A DNA stretch of 64,000 nt from the NCBI GenBank assembly GCA_902635965.1, contig CACPQA010000004.1, forward strand, positions 1 through 64,000. The letters are read 5' to 3'. The position numbers and the translations under genes are program-made. This stretch comes from an uncultured Bacteroidota bacterium (GTDB lineage Bacteria > Bacteroidota > Bacteroidia > Flavobacteriales > Flavobacteriaceae). Below the pieces are notes generated by a model. It ran no database searches, was not told where the DNA came from, and saw only the letters and a list, made by a program, of their open reading frames with translations. Below, piece after piece: positions 35,969 through 43,434 of the stretch (its first letter is position 1; every line of letters starts with the position of its first letter).

Positions 35969-36020
35969 AACTAATCAATATTTTGTAAATTTGACCTAAA
36001 TATAATTCTTCGCATAGATA

Positions 36021-37457
36021 ATGGGTAAGCTCTTTATAACGTTACCATCGATGGGTGAGAGTATTAGTGAGGCAACTTTGACCTCATGGCTTAAGGATGT
36101 TGGTGATAAAATTGAAATTGATGAATCGATTGTTGAAGTCTCTACCGATAAAGTTGATTCAGATGTTCCTTCAGAAGTATCAGGAATTTTAGTTGAGAAA
36201 AAGTTTAAGGTGAATGATGTAATAAAGGTTGGAGAGGTAATTGCAGTAATTGATTCCGAAAACGAAGACTCAACTAGTAATTTAGATTTTGAAGTCAATA
36301 AAACCGAATTAACTAATGAAACTCCCTTAGAGGACAAAACAGACAGTAATGTAGATTTAGAAGTAAACAAAACAGAATTAACTAATGAAACCATCTTAGA
36401 AGACAAAACAGAGACTATCGATGTTAGCAAATCTAAAGAAATTATTGTACCCAAAGAAATCCTTGATGTTGTAGAGGAACCGGTGTTTAAGGAAAAAGTT
36501 GATACAGATAAAAATCAAATTGATGGTACACTTACATCAAAATACCTATCACCATTAGTTAGAAGTATAGCAAAAAAAGAGAATGTTTCAGACAATGAAT
36601 TACTTATTATAAATGGGACTGGAGAGAAGGGTAGAATTACAAAAAATGATATTCTGAGTTTTATTTCCTCTAGAAATGAAAATAAAAATAAAATCCCTAC
36701 AAAAGAGATAAATCAACTTGAGAAAGTAAATGAAGTTGGTTTAGAGAACGAAATAGTTTCAGAAATGACAAGAATTCAAAAAATCACTTCTGATCATATG
36801 GTTGATAGTTACAAAAAATCTGTACACGTTCAGTCTTTTGTTGAGGCCGATGTCACTGAATTGTGGGACTGGTACTCTAAAAATAAAGATGAATTTTTAA
36901 ACACTTATAATACCAAGTTGACTTTAACACCTATTTTCATATCGGCCGTGATAAGAGCATTATCTGATTTTCCTATTTTAAATAGCAGCGTTGAAAATGA
37001 TAAAATAATTACAAAAAAAAGAATAAATATAGGAATGGCGACTGCGTTAGAAGGAGGAAATTTAATAGTCCCTGTTATAAAGAATGCAAACCATTTAAAT
37101 TTGGCAGGGCTAGCTAAATCTGTAAATGATCTTTCAACCAGAGCGAGACAGAATCAACTTCAACCTGATGACACAAAGGATGGAACATATACAGTAACTA
37201 ATATTGGTAATTTTGGTTCAATTATGGGTACTCCAATAATTAATCAACCTCAAGTAGGTATTATTGCTTTTGGAGTAATAAGAAAAATGCCTTCTGTGAT
37301 TGAAACCTCAAATGGAGATTTTTTAGGGATAAGGAGAAAAATTATTCTAACCCATAGCTATGATCACAGAATAATAAACGGAGCGGTTGGTGGTAATTTT
37401 GTCAAAAATGTTGCAGATTATCTTGAAAACTGGGAAGCAAATACTAAATTAATTTGA
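36021..37457 (+). CDS. 2-oxoacid dehydrogenase E2 (dihydrolipoamide acyltransferase)
   Basis: 478 residues. It has one lipoyl domain (about 1-80) with lipoyl-Lys44 in 'VSTDKVDSD'; a Glu/Lys/Thr-rich linker (about 82-170) containing a 23-residue tandem duplication; a peripheral subunit-binding domain ('LSPLVRSIAKKENV...GTGEKGRITKNDIL'); and the catalytic domain, ending in 'HSYDHRIINGAVGG' with the active-site His. It is the acyl-transferring core of a pyruvate, branched-chain or related complex. No E1/E3 genes are nearby. The N-terminal pattern 'LPSMGESISEATLTSWLKDVGD' suggests the branched-chain-type E2 common in Flavobacteriia, but the substrate is uncertain. Confidence 0.92.
   Translation: MGKLFITLPSMGESISEATLTSWLKDVGDKIEIDESIVEVSTDKVDSDVPSEVSGILVEKKFKVNDVIKVGEVIAVIDSENEDSTSNLDFEVNKTELTNETPLEDKTDSNVDLEVNKTELTNETILEDKTETIDVSKSKEIIVPKEILDVVEEPVFKEKVDTDKNQIDGTLTSKYLSPLVRSIAKKENVSDNELLIINGTGEKGRITKNDILSFISSRNENKNKIPTKEINQLEKVNEVGLENEIVSEMTRIQKITSDHMVDSYKKSVHVQSFVEADVTELWDWYSKNKDEFLNTYNTKLTLTPIFISAVIRALSDFPILNSSVENDKIITKKRINIGMATALEGGNLIVPVIKNANHLNLAGLAKSVNDLSTRARQNQLQPDDTKDGTYTVTNIGNFGSIMGTPIINQPQVGIIAFGVIRKMPSVIETSNGDFLGIRRKIILTHSYDHRIINGAVGGNFVKNVADYLENWEANTKLI
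36285..36428 (+). repeat. 69-bp tandem duplication in the E2 linker
   Basis: Two copies of a 23-codon unit with core 'EVNKTELTNET.LEDKT', starting at 36291 and 36360. They lie in the flexible linker between the lipoyl and subunit-binding domains. The copies are close but not identical at DNA level. Confidence 0.8.
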
Positions 37458-37463
37458 TATTTG

Positions 37464-38237
37464 ATGAATCTCGCATTAGATAAACCTTTATGTTTTTTTG
37501 ATCTTGAAACAACTGGAGTTGATATAGTTAAGGATAGAATTGTAGAGATTGGGATAGTAAAATTATATCCTGAAGGTAAAAGAGTAAGTAAGTCTTGGCG
37601 TGTTAATCCTCAAGTAAAAATACCTTCAGAGGCTTCAGAAATCCACGGTATAACAGATGCTATGGTGGAAAAATCCCCAAATTTCAAACAGATAGCACCG
37701 GAAGTAAAGAACTTTTTACAAAACTGTGATTTGGCTGGATTTAATTCTGATAGATTTGATATTCCTCTTTTAGCAGAAGAATTTTTAAGATCAGAAATTG
37801 AATTTGATATTGGAAAATTTAAAACAATTGATGTTCAGACTATTTTTCACAAAATGGAGAAAAGAACTTTAGAGGCAGCATACAAATTTTATTGTAATAA
37901 AGAAATCAAAAATGCCCATTCAGCTTTGTCAGATGCTGAAGCTACTTGTAATGTTCTTTTAGCCCAATTAGATTTCTATAAAGACCTTGAAAACTCTGTT
38001 AAGTTTTTAAGCGAATTTTCGACTCATAAAAAATTTTTAGACCTTGCGGGGTTTATTGTTAGCGACAAAAACAACGTTCCTTCATTTTCATTTGGAAAAC
38101 ATAAAGGTAAATCAGTTGAAGAGGTGCTTAAAAACGAGCCAGGGTATTTTGGCTGGATTTTAAATGCAGATTTCCCACTTTACACGAAAAAGGTTCTTAC
38201 CTCATTGAAATTAAAAAAAATGAATAATAGGCAATGA
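37464..38237 (+). CDS. DEDDh 3'-5' exonuclease (DnaQ/epsilon-like) with C-terminal extension
   Basis: 257 residues from ATG at 37464; a TTG one codon earlier is less likely. The ExoI motif is 'FFDLETTGVD' (Asp13, Glu15), ExoII lies in 'CDLAGFNSDRFDIPLL', and ExoIII is 'NAHSALSDAEAT' (His and Asp). After the nuclease domain, the last ~50 residues carry 'FSFGKHKGKSVEEVLKNEPGYFGWIL'. This 'F.FGKHKG' segment is seen in DUF3820-type proteins and probably forms a small extra domain. Role: proofreading or repair trimming of DNA or RNA. The gene is 6 bp after the E2 gene and overlaps the next gene by 4 bp. Confidence 0.87.
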   Translation: MNLALDKPLCFFDLETTGVDIVKDRIVEIGIVKLYPEGKRVSKSWRVNPQVKIPSEASEIHGITDAMVEKSPNFKQIAPEVKNFLQNCDLAGFNSDRFDIPLLAEEFLRSEIEFDIGKFKTIDVQTIFHKMEKRTLEAAYKFYCNKEIKNAHSALSDAEATCNVLLAQLDFYKDLENSVKFLSEFSTHKKFLDLAGFIVSDKNNVPSFSFGKHKGKSVEEVLKNEPGYFGWILNADFPLYTKKVLTSLKLKKMNNRQ

Positions 38238-38845
38238 AAATTATCTGTGTTGGACAAAATTATTTAGAACACATAAAAGAACTTTCTAATGTTAAGTCCA
38301 AAGAACCGCTAGTTTTTTTAAAACCCGATACTGCTTTGATTTCAAAAGGTAGATCTTTTTTTATTCCAAACTTTTCGAAAGAGATTCATTATGAATTAGA
38401 AGTGGTAATAAAAATTAAAAAGCCAGGCAGGTATATTGAACGAAAATACTCAAATCAATATTATGATGAAATTACTGTAGGAATTGATTTCACAGCCAGA
38501 GATCTTCAAAAAAATTTAAGAGAAAAGGGACATCCATGGGAAAAAAGTAAGGGTTTTGATGGTTCTACACTTGTTGGAAATTTTTTGAACAAAAATGATT
38601 TATCACCAATTTCAAATTTAAATTTTCACCTCTTAAAAAATGACAACATTGTACAAAAAGACAATACTAAGAATATGATTTGGCCAATTGATGAATTAAT
38701 CGAACATATATCAAAGTTCTTCACACTCAAAATTGGGGATTTAATTTTTACAGGAACCCCTTCTGGGGTTGGATTAGTTAGTTTTGAGGACAATTTGAAA
38801 GGATTTTTGGAGGGTGAAAAATTATTTGAAATTAATGTAAGTTAA
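38234..38845 (+). CDS. fumarylacetoacetate hydrolase family protein
   Basis: 203 residues, the single-domain size of FAH-family enzymes (YcgM/FAHD1-like). The metal ligands are visible as 'HYELEVVIKI' (Glu-x-Glu) and 'GIDFTARDLQ' (Asp). 'GHPWEKSKGFDGST' and 'IFTGTPSGVGLV' are family signatures. Known members are acylpyruvases or oxaloacetate decarboxylases, or act in aromatic degradation; a housekeeping acylpyruvase/oxaloacetate role is the most likely here. It starts inside the stop of the exonuclease gene (ATGA), and cinA follows 6 bp later. Confidence 0.9.
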   Translation: MKIICVGQNYLEHIKELSNVKSKEPLVFLKPDTALISKGRSFFIPNFSKEIHYELEVVIKIKKPGRYIERKYSNQYYDEITVGIDFTARDLQKNLREKGHPWEKSKGFDGSTLVGNFLNKNDLSPISNLNFHLLKNDNIVQKDNTKNMIWPIDELIEHISKFFTLKIGDLIFTGTPSGVGLVSFEDNLKGFLEGEKLFEINVS

Positions 38846-38851
38846 ATTTTA

Positions 38852-40090
38852 ATGCTAGCTGAAATTATTTGTATAGGTGATGAGATTTTAATTGGTCAAG
38901 TTGTCAACACGAATGCGACATTCCTGTCACAAGAATTAAGTAAAATCGGTATTGAGGTTTTACAAGTAAGATCTATTTCAGATAATATTGAAAATATAAA
39001 AAATTCACTTAAGAGTGCTATGGAAAAATCCGACTTAGTAGTTATAACTGGAGGTTTAGGCCCAACTAATGATGATAAAACAAAGATAGCATTATGTGAA
39101 TTCTTCAATGACAAACTAATTACAAACGCTGATGTACTAGAACTTATCATAAAAATATTTAAAGATTATGTTAAAAGACCCATTAATGAATTAAATAAAA
39201 ATCAAGCTTTACTGCCTTCTAAAGCTAAAATTTTAATTAATGAGTACGGTACAGCCTCTGGGATGTGGTTTAGGAAAAACAAAAAAAATGTGATTTCACT
39301 TCCGGGAGTTCCTTTTGAAATGAAACATTTAATGAATGAAAAAGTTATACCTGAACTTAGAAAATATTCTAAATCCCACATAGTAAATAAAACATTATTA
39401 ACTTATGGCCTAGGTGAAAGTCATATTGCTAAAAGAATTGAATCTTGGGAAAAAGAATTACCTAAAGATATAAAGTTTGCTTATTTACCCAATTTAGGAA
39501 GAGTCAGATTGAGGCTATCGTCAAAAGGAATAAATGAAAAGCAAATTCATGCAAAAATAGATAAATATGTTGCAAAATTGTTACCTCTAATTAAAGATAT
39601 ATTTGTTGGTTATGAAGAAGATGCACCTATTGAAAAACAAATTCAAAATTTATTTAAAAAAAATAATATTACTTTGGCAATCGCAGAAAGTTGCACTGGA
39701 GGCGAAATTGCATCGAGACTTACTAAAATTCCTGGATCGTCTGACTATTTTTTGGGAAGTATTACAGCTTACAACAGCTCTGTCAAGAGAGAAATCTTAG
39801 GAGTTGATAAGCAACTTATCAAAACTCATTCTGTTGTTAGCAAAGAGGTGTCAAAAGAAATGGCCATAAAAGTAAGAGAAAAATTTAACTCCACCTATGG
39901 TCTTTCAACAACTGGTACTGCAGGCCCTTCTCTAGGAGATTCAAAAGAAAAAATTGGAACTGTTTATATTTCAATATCCAAAGAAGATAAAATCATAACT
40001 GAAAAATTCAATTTTGGGAATCACAGAGAAAGAATCATTTTAAAAACTGTAAATAAAGTTTTTGAGATGCTAATTAAGATCATTCAATAA
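38852..40090 (+). CDS. cinA: CinA: NMN/ADP-ribose pyrophosphatase domain plus PncC deamidase
   Basis: 412 residues, the normal two-domain length. The N-terminal MoCF-like domain (about 1-170) has 'ICIGDEILIGQVVNTNATFL' and 'VVITGGLGPTNDD'. The C-terminal nicotinamide-mononucleotide deamidase domain (about 260-412) has 'LAIAESCTGGEIASRLTKIPGSS' and 'TTGTAGP'. It takes part in pyridine-nucleotide salvage; the competence link is historical. The gene closes a compact run (E2, exonuclease, FAH, cinA). In many relatives bL28 would follow directly, but here a minus-strand gene lies between. Confidence 0.94.
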   Translation: MLAEIICIGDEILIGQVVNTNATFLSQELSKIGIEVLQVRSISDNIENIKNSLKSAMEKSDLVVITGGLGPTNDDKTKIALCEFFNDKLITNADVLELIIKIFKDYVKRPINELNKNQALLPSKAKILINEYGTASGMWFRKNKKNVISLPGVPFEMKHLMNEKVIPELRKYSKSHIVNKTLLTYGLGESHIAKRIESWEKELPKDIKFAYLPNLGRVRLRLSSKGINEKQIHAKIDKYVAKLLPLIKDIFVGYEEDAPIEKQIQNLFKKNNITLAIAESCTGGEIASRLTKIPGSSDYFLGSITAYNSSVKREILGVDKQLIKTHSVVSKEVSKEMAIKVREKFNSTYGLSTTGTAGPSLGDSKEKIGTVYISISKEDKIITEKFNFGNHRERIILKTVNKVFEMLIKIIQ

Positions 40091-40182
40091 TGCTAATCCG
40101 TATTACTCACTAATCAAAACCCTAGGTTGACTTTTAATCAAGTTGTCAAAAGCTTAGCAATTAAATTACTTAAACCCAAAAG

Positions 40183-40644
40183 TTAGCCAGTATATGGAAA
40201 CGATGAGTGATGCAAATCAATTTTCAAAGCATCATCAATTAGTTTATACCCAAAAGTATATTCAACCTTAGCTTCGTTGCCATCAAGATCTGTAAAAAAA
40301 TAATTACCCATAGAAATTGCTCGATTTTCTTCAAGTATCATTCCTGCATTTTCAAATCTAACATTGGTCCAAGGGTTAATTGCAAAACCTTTGTCCTCAT
40401 CGCATGCTCTATCTTCACCTGAAATGAAATAAGATAAAGCTTCTGCCTTGGAAGGTCTAAATTGCTGATCAGCACATTTAGTTGGTTTAAATAAAACTTC
40501 GCTTGAATCAAATGCGTAAAGCCTATCAAGAAAATCATTTGTATATTCTTCACAGTCTGATCTACTATCTCGAAGAGAACCAATTTTGACAACACCAGAT
40601 CCCCAGGTCTGTTGCGCGTCAAGTACTTGTTGTTTTGTTATCAT
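40183..40644 (-). CDS. NTF2/SnoaL-like family protein of unknown function
   Basis: 153 residues, no signal peptide. Visible segments are 'LDAQQTWGSGVVKIG', 'LDRLYAFDSSEVLFKPTK', 'EALSYFISGED', 'KGFAINPWTNVRFENAGM', 'AISMGNYFFTDLDGNEAKVEYTFGY' and 'LKIDLHHSSFPY'. The pattern suggests an NTF2-like cone fold as in SnoaL or the CaMKII association domain. From memory, close relatives are often auto-labelled phosphoribosyl-AMP cyclohydrolase, but I see none of the HisI zinc-binding cysteine motifs, so I do not accept that name. G+C is about 36% over 40201-40620 by hand count, a little above nearby genes. It lies alone on the minus strand inside an otherwise plus-strand run, which fits later insertion. 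Confidence 0.7.
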   Translation of the reverse strand: MITKQQVLDAQQTWGSGVVKIGSLRDSRSDCEEYTNDFLDRLYAFDSSEVLFKPTKCADQQFRPSKAEALSYFISGEDRACDEDKGFAINPWTNVRFENAGMILEENRAISMGNYFFTDLDGNEAKVEYTFGYKLIDDALKIDLHHSSFPYTG

Positions 40645-40819
40645 TATTCTGTATATCTTAAATTTATTTTAAAAGTAAATATTTTTATTTTTTTTTTGCA
40701 AAAACTACACAATATTTAACAAATAAATAATTTGTTGCCAATTAATTCATAACAATTAGAAATTTATAATTTCATCTTTATATCTATTTTTTTATATCAA
40801 ATTAAAATCTAAATAAGCT

Positions 40820-40855
40820 ACAAGTTTTGAAACTTGTTAAAAAAACTTAAATTTG
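40820..40855 (+). promoter_or_regulatory. promoter of the bL28-bL33-DUF4295 operon, overlapped by a palindrome
   Basis: TTG (40827-40829), 18 bp, then TAAATTTG (40848-40855): an exact Bacteroidota promoter 18 bp before the bL28 ATG. A perfect 8-bp inverted repeat with a 2-bp centre (ACAAGTTT-TG-AAACTTGT, 40820-40837) covers the -33 box and looks like an operator. Confidence 0.7.
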
Positions 40856-40873
40856 CAAACTCAACAGATATAT

Positions 40874-41107
40874 ATGTCTAAAATTTGTCAAATTTCGGGA
40901 AAGAGAGTTATGTTTGGGAACAATGTCTCTAAGGCCATAAATAAGACAAGGAGAAGATTTGATATTAACCTTGTTAAAAAGAGATTTTTTATCCCCGAGC
41001 AAAACAAGTGGGTTACTTTGAAAGTGACCACATCAATTTTAAAAACAATTAATAAAAAAGGCATTACTGAAGTGTTAAGAAAAAATAAAAAACTAATTAA
41101 GGATTAG
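40874..41107 (+). CDS. rpmB: 50S ribosomal protein bL28
   Basis: 77 residues from ATG at 40874 ('[21 protein letters not shown]'), the canonical N-terminus. A TTG seven codons upstream overlaps the promoter and is rejected. Only one Cys is present, so this is the zinc-free form. It heads a three-gene ribosomal operon with bL33 (2-bp gap) and DUF4295. Confidence 0.97.
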   Translation: MSKICQISGKRVMFGNNVSKAINKTRRRFDINLVKKRFFIPEQNKWVTLKVTTSILKTINKKGITEVLRKNKKLIKD

Positions 41108-41109
41108 TA

Positions 41110-41292
41110 ATGGCAAAAAAAGGGAATAGAATTCAGGTTATATTAGAATGCACCGAACACAAAGATTCTGGTTTACCAGGTACATCTAGATATGTAACAA
41201 CTAAAAATAAGAAAAATTCACCTGATCGTTTAGAGATTAAAAAATTTAATCCTATTCTTAAAAAAATGACTTTACATAAAGAAATTAAATAA
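41110..41292 (+). CDS. rpmG: 50S ribosomal protein bL33
   Basis: 60 residues, '[18 protein letters not shown]...[13 protein letters not shown]...RLEIKKFNP'. It has a single Cys and lacks the two CxxC pairs of the zinc-binding form. It lies between bL28 (2-bp gap) and the DUF4295 gene (2-bp gap). Confidence 0.97.
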   Translation: MAKKGNRIQVILECTEHKDSGLPGTSRYVTTKNKKNSPDRLEIKKFNPILKKMTLHKEIK

Positions 41293-41294
41293 TT

Positions 41295-41447
41295 ATGGCT
41301 AAAAAAGCGGTAGCATCACTACAAACAGGTTCGAAAAAACTTACTAAAGTCATAAAAATGACCAAAAAAGATGGTTCTAACTCCTATACTTTTTCTGAAA
41401 GTATTATATCTCCAGATTTGGCCAACGAATGGTTTAACAAAAAATAA
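41295..41447 (+). CDS. DUF4295 small protein (Bacteroidota ribosome-associated neighbour)
   Basis: 50 residues, ATG at 41295 and TAA at 41445-41447. It begins 'MAKKAVASLQTGSKKLTKVI' and ends 'SPDLANEWFNKK'. It is Lys-rich and basic, and matches the Bacteroidota-specific DUF4295 family, which is nearly always encoded directly after bL33. The position suggests a ribosome-linked role, but none is proven. The 2-bp gap to bL33 implies co-transcription and perhaps coupled translation. Confidence 0.93.
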   Translation: MAKKAVASLQTGSKKLTKVIKMTKKDGSNSYTFSESIISPDLANEWFNKK

Positions 41448-41499
41448 TCTTTTTTACTTATAATTATTAAGCTTAATTTTACAGGAAGTTTTATATCCA

Positions 41500-42447
41500 A
41501 TGAACTTCTTTAAAAAGCTATTTTCAAGTCAAAGTGAGAAAAAAATAGACAAAGGGCTTGATAAGTCCAAAAAGTCTTTTTTTTCGAATATTAAAAAATC
41601 AATTGCAGGTAAATCAAAAGTTGATGCAAGTTTTCTCGACGATTTAGAAGAAATTTTTATTGGCGCTGATGTTGGAGTTTCAACTACAATTAAGATAATT
41701 GATAAACTTGAAGAAAGAGTTGCTAGAGATAAGTATATCAACACTGAAGACTTAAATAAAATCTTAAAAGATGAAATTACCAAAATTCTAGAAGTAGATA
41801 ATCATGACTTTAAGGAAGTTGAAATTTCAAACAATGGTCCATATGTAATTATGATTGTTGGAGTTAATGGAGTTGGAAAAACTACAACCATTGGGAAATT
41901 GGCTAATAAATTTAAAAATGCAGGCAAATCGGTCATAATAGGTGCTGCTGACACGTTCAGAGCCGCAGCAATTGATCAACTAGAAGTTTGGGCCAAAAGA
42001 GCTAAAGTTGACATTGTAAAACAACAAATGGGTAGTGATCCTGCATCTGTAGTACACGACACATTAAATTCTTCTATTTCAAAAAAATCTGACATAGTAT
42101 TAATAGATACTGCGGGAAGATTGCACAATAAAGTGAATTTAATGAATGAACTATCAAAAATAAAAAGGGTTATGAACAAAGTCATTCCTGAAGCACCTCA
42201 CGAAATTCTACTAGTTTTAGACGGCTCAACAGGACAAAATGCCTTTGAACAAGCAAAAAAATTTATTGAATCTACCGATGTAAATTCTTTAGCTATTACA
42301 AAGCTAGATGGAACTGCTAAAGGAGGAGTTGTAATTGGAATTTGTGATCAATTCCAAATTCCAATTAAATATATTGGAATAGGAGAGGGTATTGATGATA
42401 TGAAGATATTTGATAGTAAAAACTTTATTAATTCATTTTTCAATTAA
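41500..42447 (+). CDS. ftsY: FtsY, signal recognition particle receptor GTPase
   Basis: 315 residues. A short basic N-terminal stretch is followed by the NG domain, without the long acidic A domain of E. coli. G1 is 'GVNGVGKTTTIGKLA', the insertion-box region has 'AADTFRAAA', G3 is 'DTAGR' and G4 is 'TKLDGTAKGG'; 'GIGEGIDDM' follows near the C-terminus. It docks SRP-ribosome complexes to the membrane translocon. It is 52 bp after DUF4295, and its stop directly abuts the next start. yidC, another membrane-insertion gene, lies 9 kb downstream. Confidence 0.97.
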   Translation: MNFFKKLFSSQSEKKIDKGLDKSKKSFFSNIKKSIAGKSKVDASFLDDLEEIFIGADVGVSTTIKIIDKLEERVARDKYINTEDLNKILKDEITKILEVDNHDFKEVEISNNGPYVIMIVGVNGVGKTTTIGKLANKFKNAGKSVIIGAADTFRAAAIDQLEVWAKRAKVDIVKQQMGSDPASVVHDTLNSSISKKSDIVLIDTAGRLHNKVNLMNELSKIKRVMNKVIPEAPHEILLVLDGSTGQNAFEQAKKFIESTDVNSLAITKLDGTAKGGVVIGICDQFQIPIKYIGIGEGIDDMKIFDSKNFINSFFN

Positions 42448-43434
42448 ATGAAAAAGGTAATTTTATTTGTTAGTTTTTTTATTTTGATTTTTCTTCTTGG
42501 TCCTAAAATTGAAAAGCCAGTAATTTTTAAAGACTTGCCTAAAATCAAGTTAAGAATTAATGAAGTTAAGTCATGGATTGATCAAAAAGAATCAAAATTT
42601 AAAAATATTAAAGAAGGAAATGAATCTAGAATTATATTTTATGATTCAGTTCCAAAAAAAACAAACATAAGTATAGTTTATCTTCATGGATTTTCAGGTT
42701 CTTCACAGGACGGATCTCCAGTGCATATAAATATCGCTGAAAAATTAAACTCAAATATTTACCTACCAAGACTTTATGCACATGGATTAAATTCAGATGA
42801 GCCTTTGATTGAATATACAGGAGAAAAATACTTAGATAGTGCTCGTGAAGCTTTAGCTATTGGTAAAATAATTGGTGAGAAGGTAATTTTAATGTGTACT
42901 TCTACTGGTTGCAGTGCTGCTCTTACACTTGCTGCAAACCACCCTGAAGTTGACGCCTTAGTTATGTATGCACCAAATATAAGGATTACCCATCCACTTG
43001 ATTTTGTAGCTACTTTACCTTGGGGTCTCTACATAGCTAGACTTGTTGAGGGTGGCAAGTATCATTACATTACTAAAACTTGGAAAGATAAAGAAAAGTT
43101 TTGGACCACTAAATATCGTCTTGAGGCTCCTATAGAAATGCAAAAGTTGCTAGAAACAGCAATGAATAAAAAAATATTTAGAAAAGTTAAGGTGCCAGCT
43201 TTTTCTGGATTTTATTATAAAAATGAATTAGAACAAGATAATGTTGTATCCGTTCAGGCTATGAGAAGGATGTTTAAACAATTAGGAACAGAAGATTCCT
43301 TAAAGCTAGAAATCGCTTTTGATGACGCTGGGGGCCACGAGATAGCTCACAATCTTGTAAATAAAAATTATGTTAATGTCCAGGAATCAACATTAATTTT
43401 TTTACAAAACGTATTTAATCTAAATGAGAACTAA
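42448..43434 (+). CDS. lipase/esterase-like alpha/beta hydrolase with N-terminal membrane anchor
   Basis: 328 residues. A hydrophobic N-terminus (residues 3-18) is likely a signal anchor, and I see no lipobox. The hydrolase core has 'IVYLHGFSGSSQDGSP' (oxyanion region), the nucleophile elbow 'LMCTSTGCSAAL' (Ser of C-T-S-T-G), and the C-terminal His in 'GGHEIAHN'. The usual small residue before Ser is Thr here, and the first Gly of GxSxG is replaced by Cys, which is atypical. The substrate is unknown. It is tightly placed between ftsY (0-bp gap) and rimO (11-bp overlap), an arrangement suggesting one transcript. Confidence 0.82.
   Translation: MKKVILFVSFFILIFLLGPKIEKPVIFKDLPKIKLRINEVKSWIDQKESKFKNIKEGNESRIIFYDSVPKKTNISIVYLHGFSGSSQDGSPVHINIAEKLNSNIYLPRLYAHGLNSDEPLIEYTGEKYLDSAREALAIGKIIGEKVILMCTSTGCSAALTLAANHPEVDALVMYAPNIRITHPLDFVATLPWGLYIARLVEGGKYHYITKTWKDKEKFWTTKYRLEAPIEMQKLLETAMNKKIFRKVKVPAFSGFYYKNELEQDNVVSVQAMRRMFKQLGTEDSLKLEIAFDDAGGHEIAHNLVNKNYVNVQESTLIFLQNVFNLNEN

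Noticed and set aside
35996..36454. 152-residue minus-strand open frame rich in Ser/Leu with internal repeats
   Set aside because: It is antisense to the E2 gene; its repeats simply mirror the duplicated E2 linker, and the plus-strand protein has clear family motifs.
40091..40182. Inverted repeats after cinA (TTGAC...GTCAA and TGCTAA...TTAGCA) as a terminator
   Set aside because: Arms are only 5-6 bp with long loops and no T-run follows, so I do not call a terminator.
40338..40622. 94-residue second frame inside the 153-aa minus-strand gene
   Set aside because: It overlaps the more coherent reading frame with conserved-looking aromatic motifs and shows none of its own.
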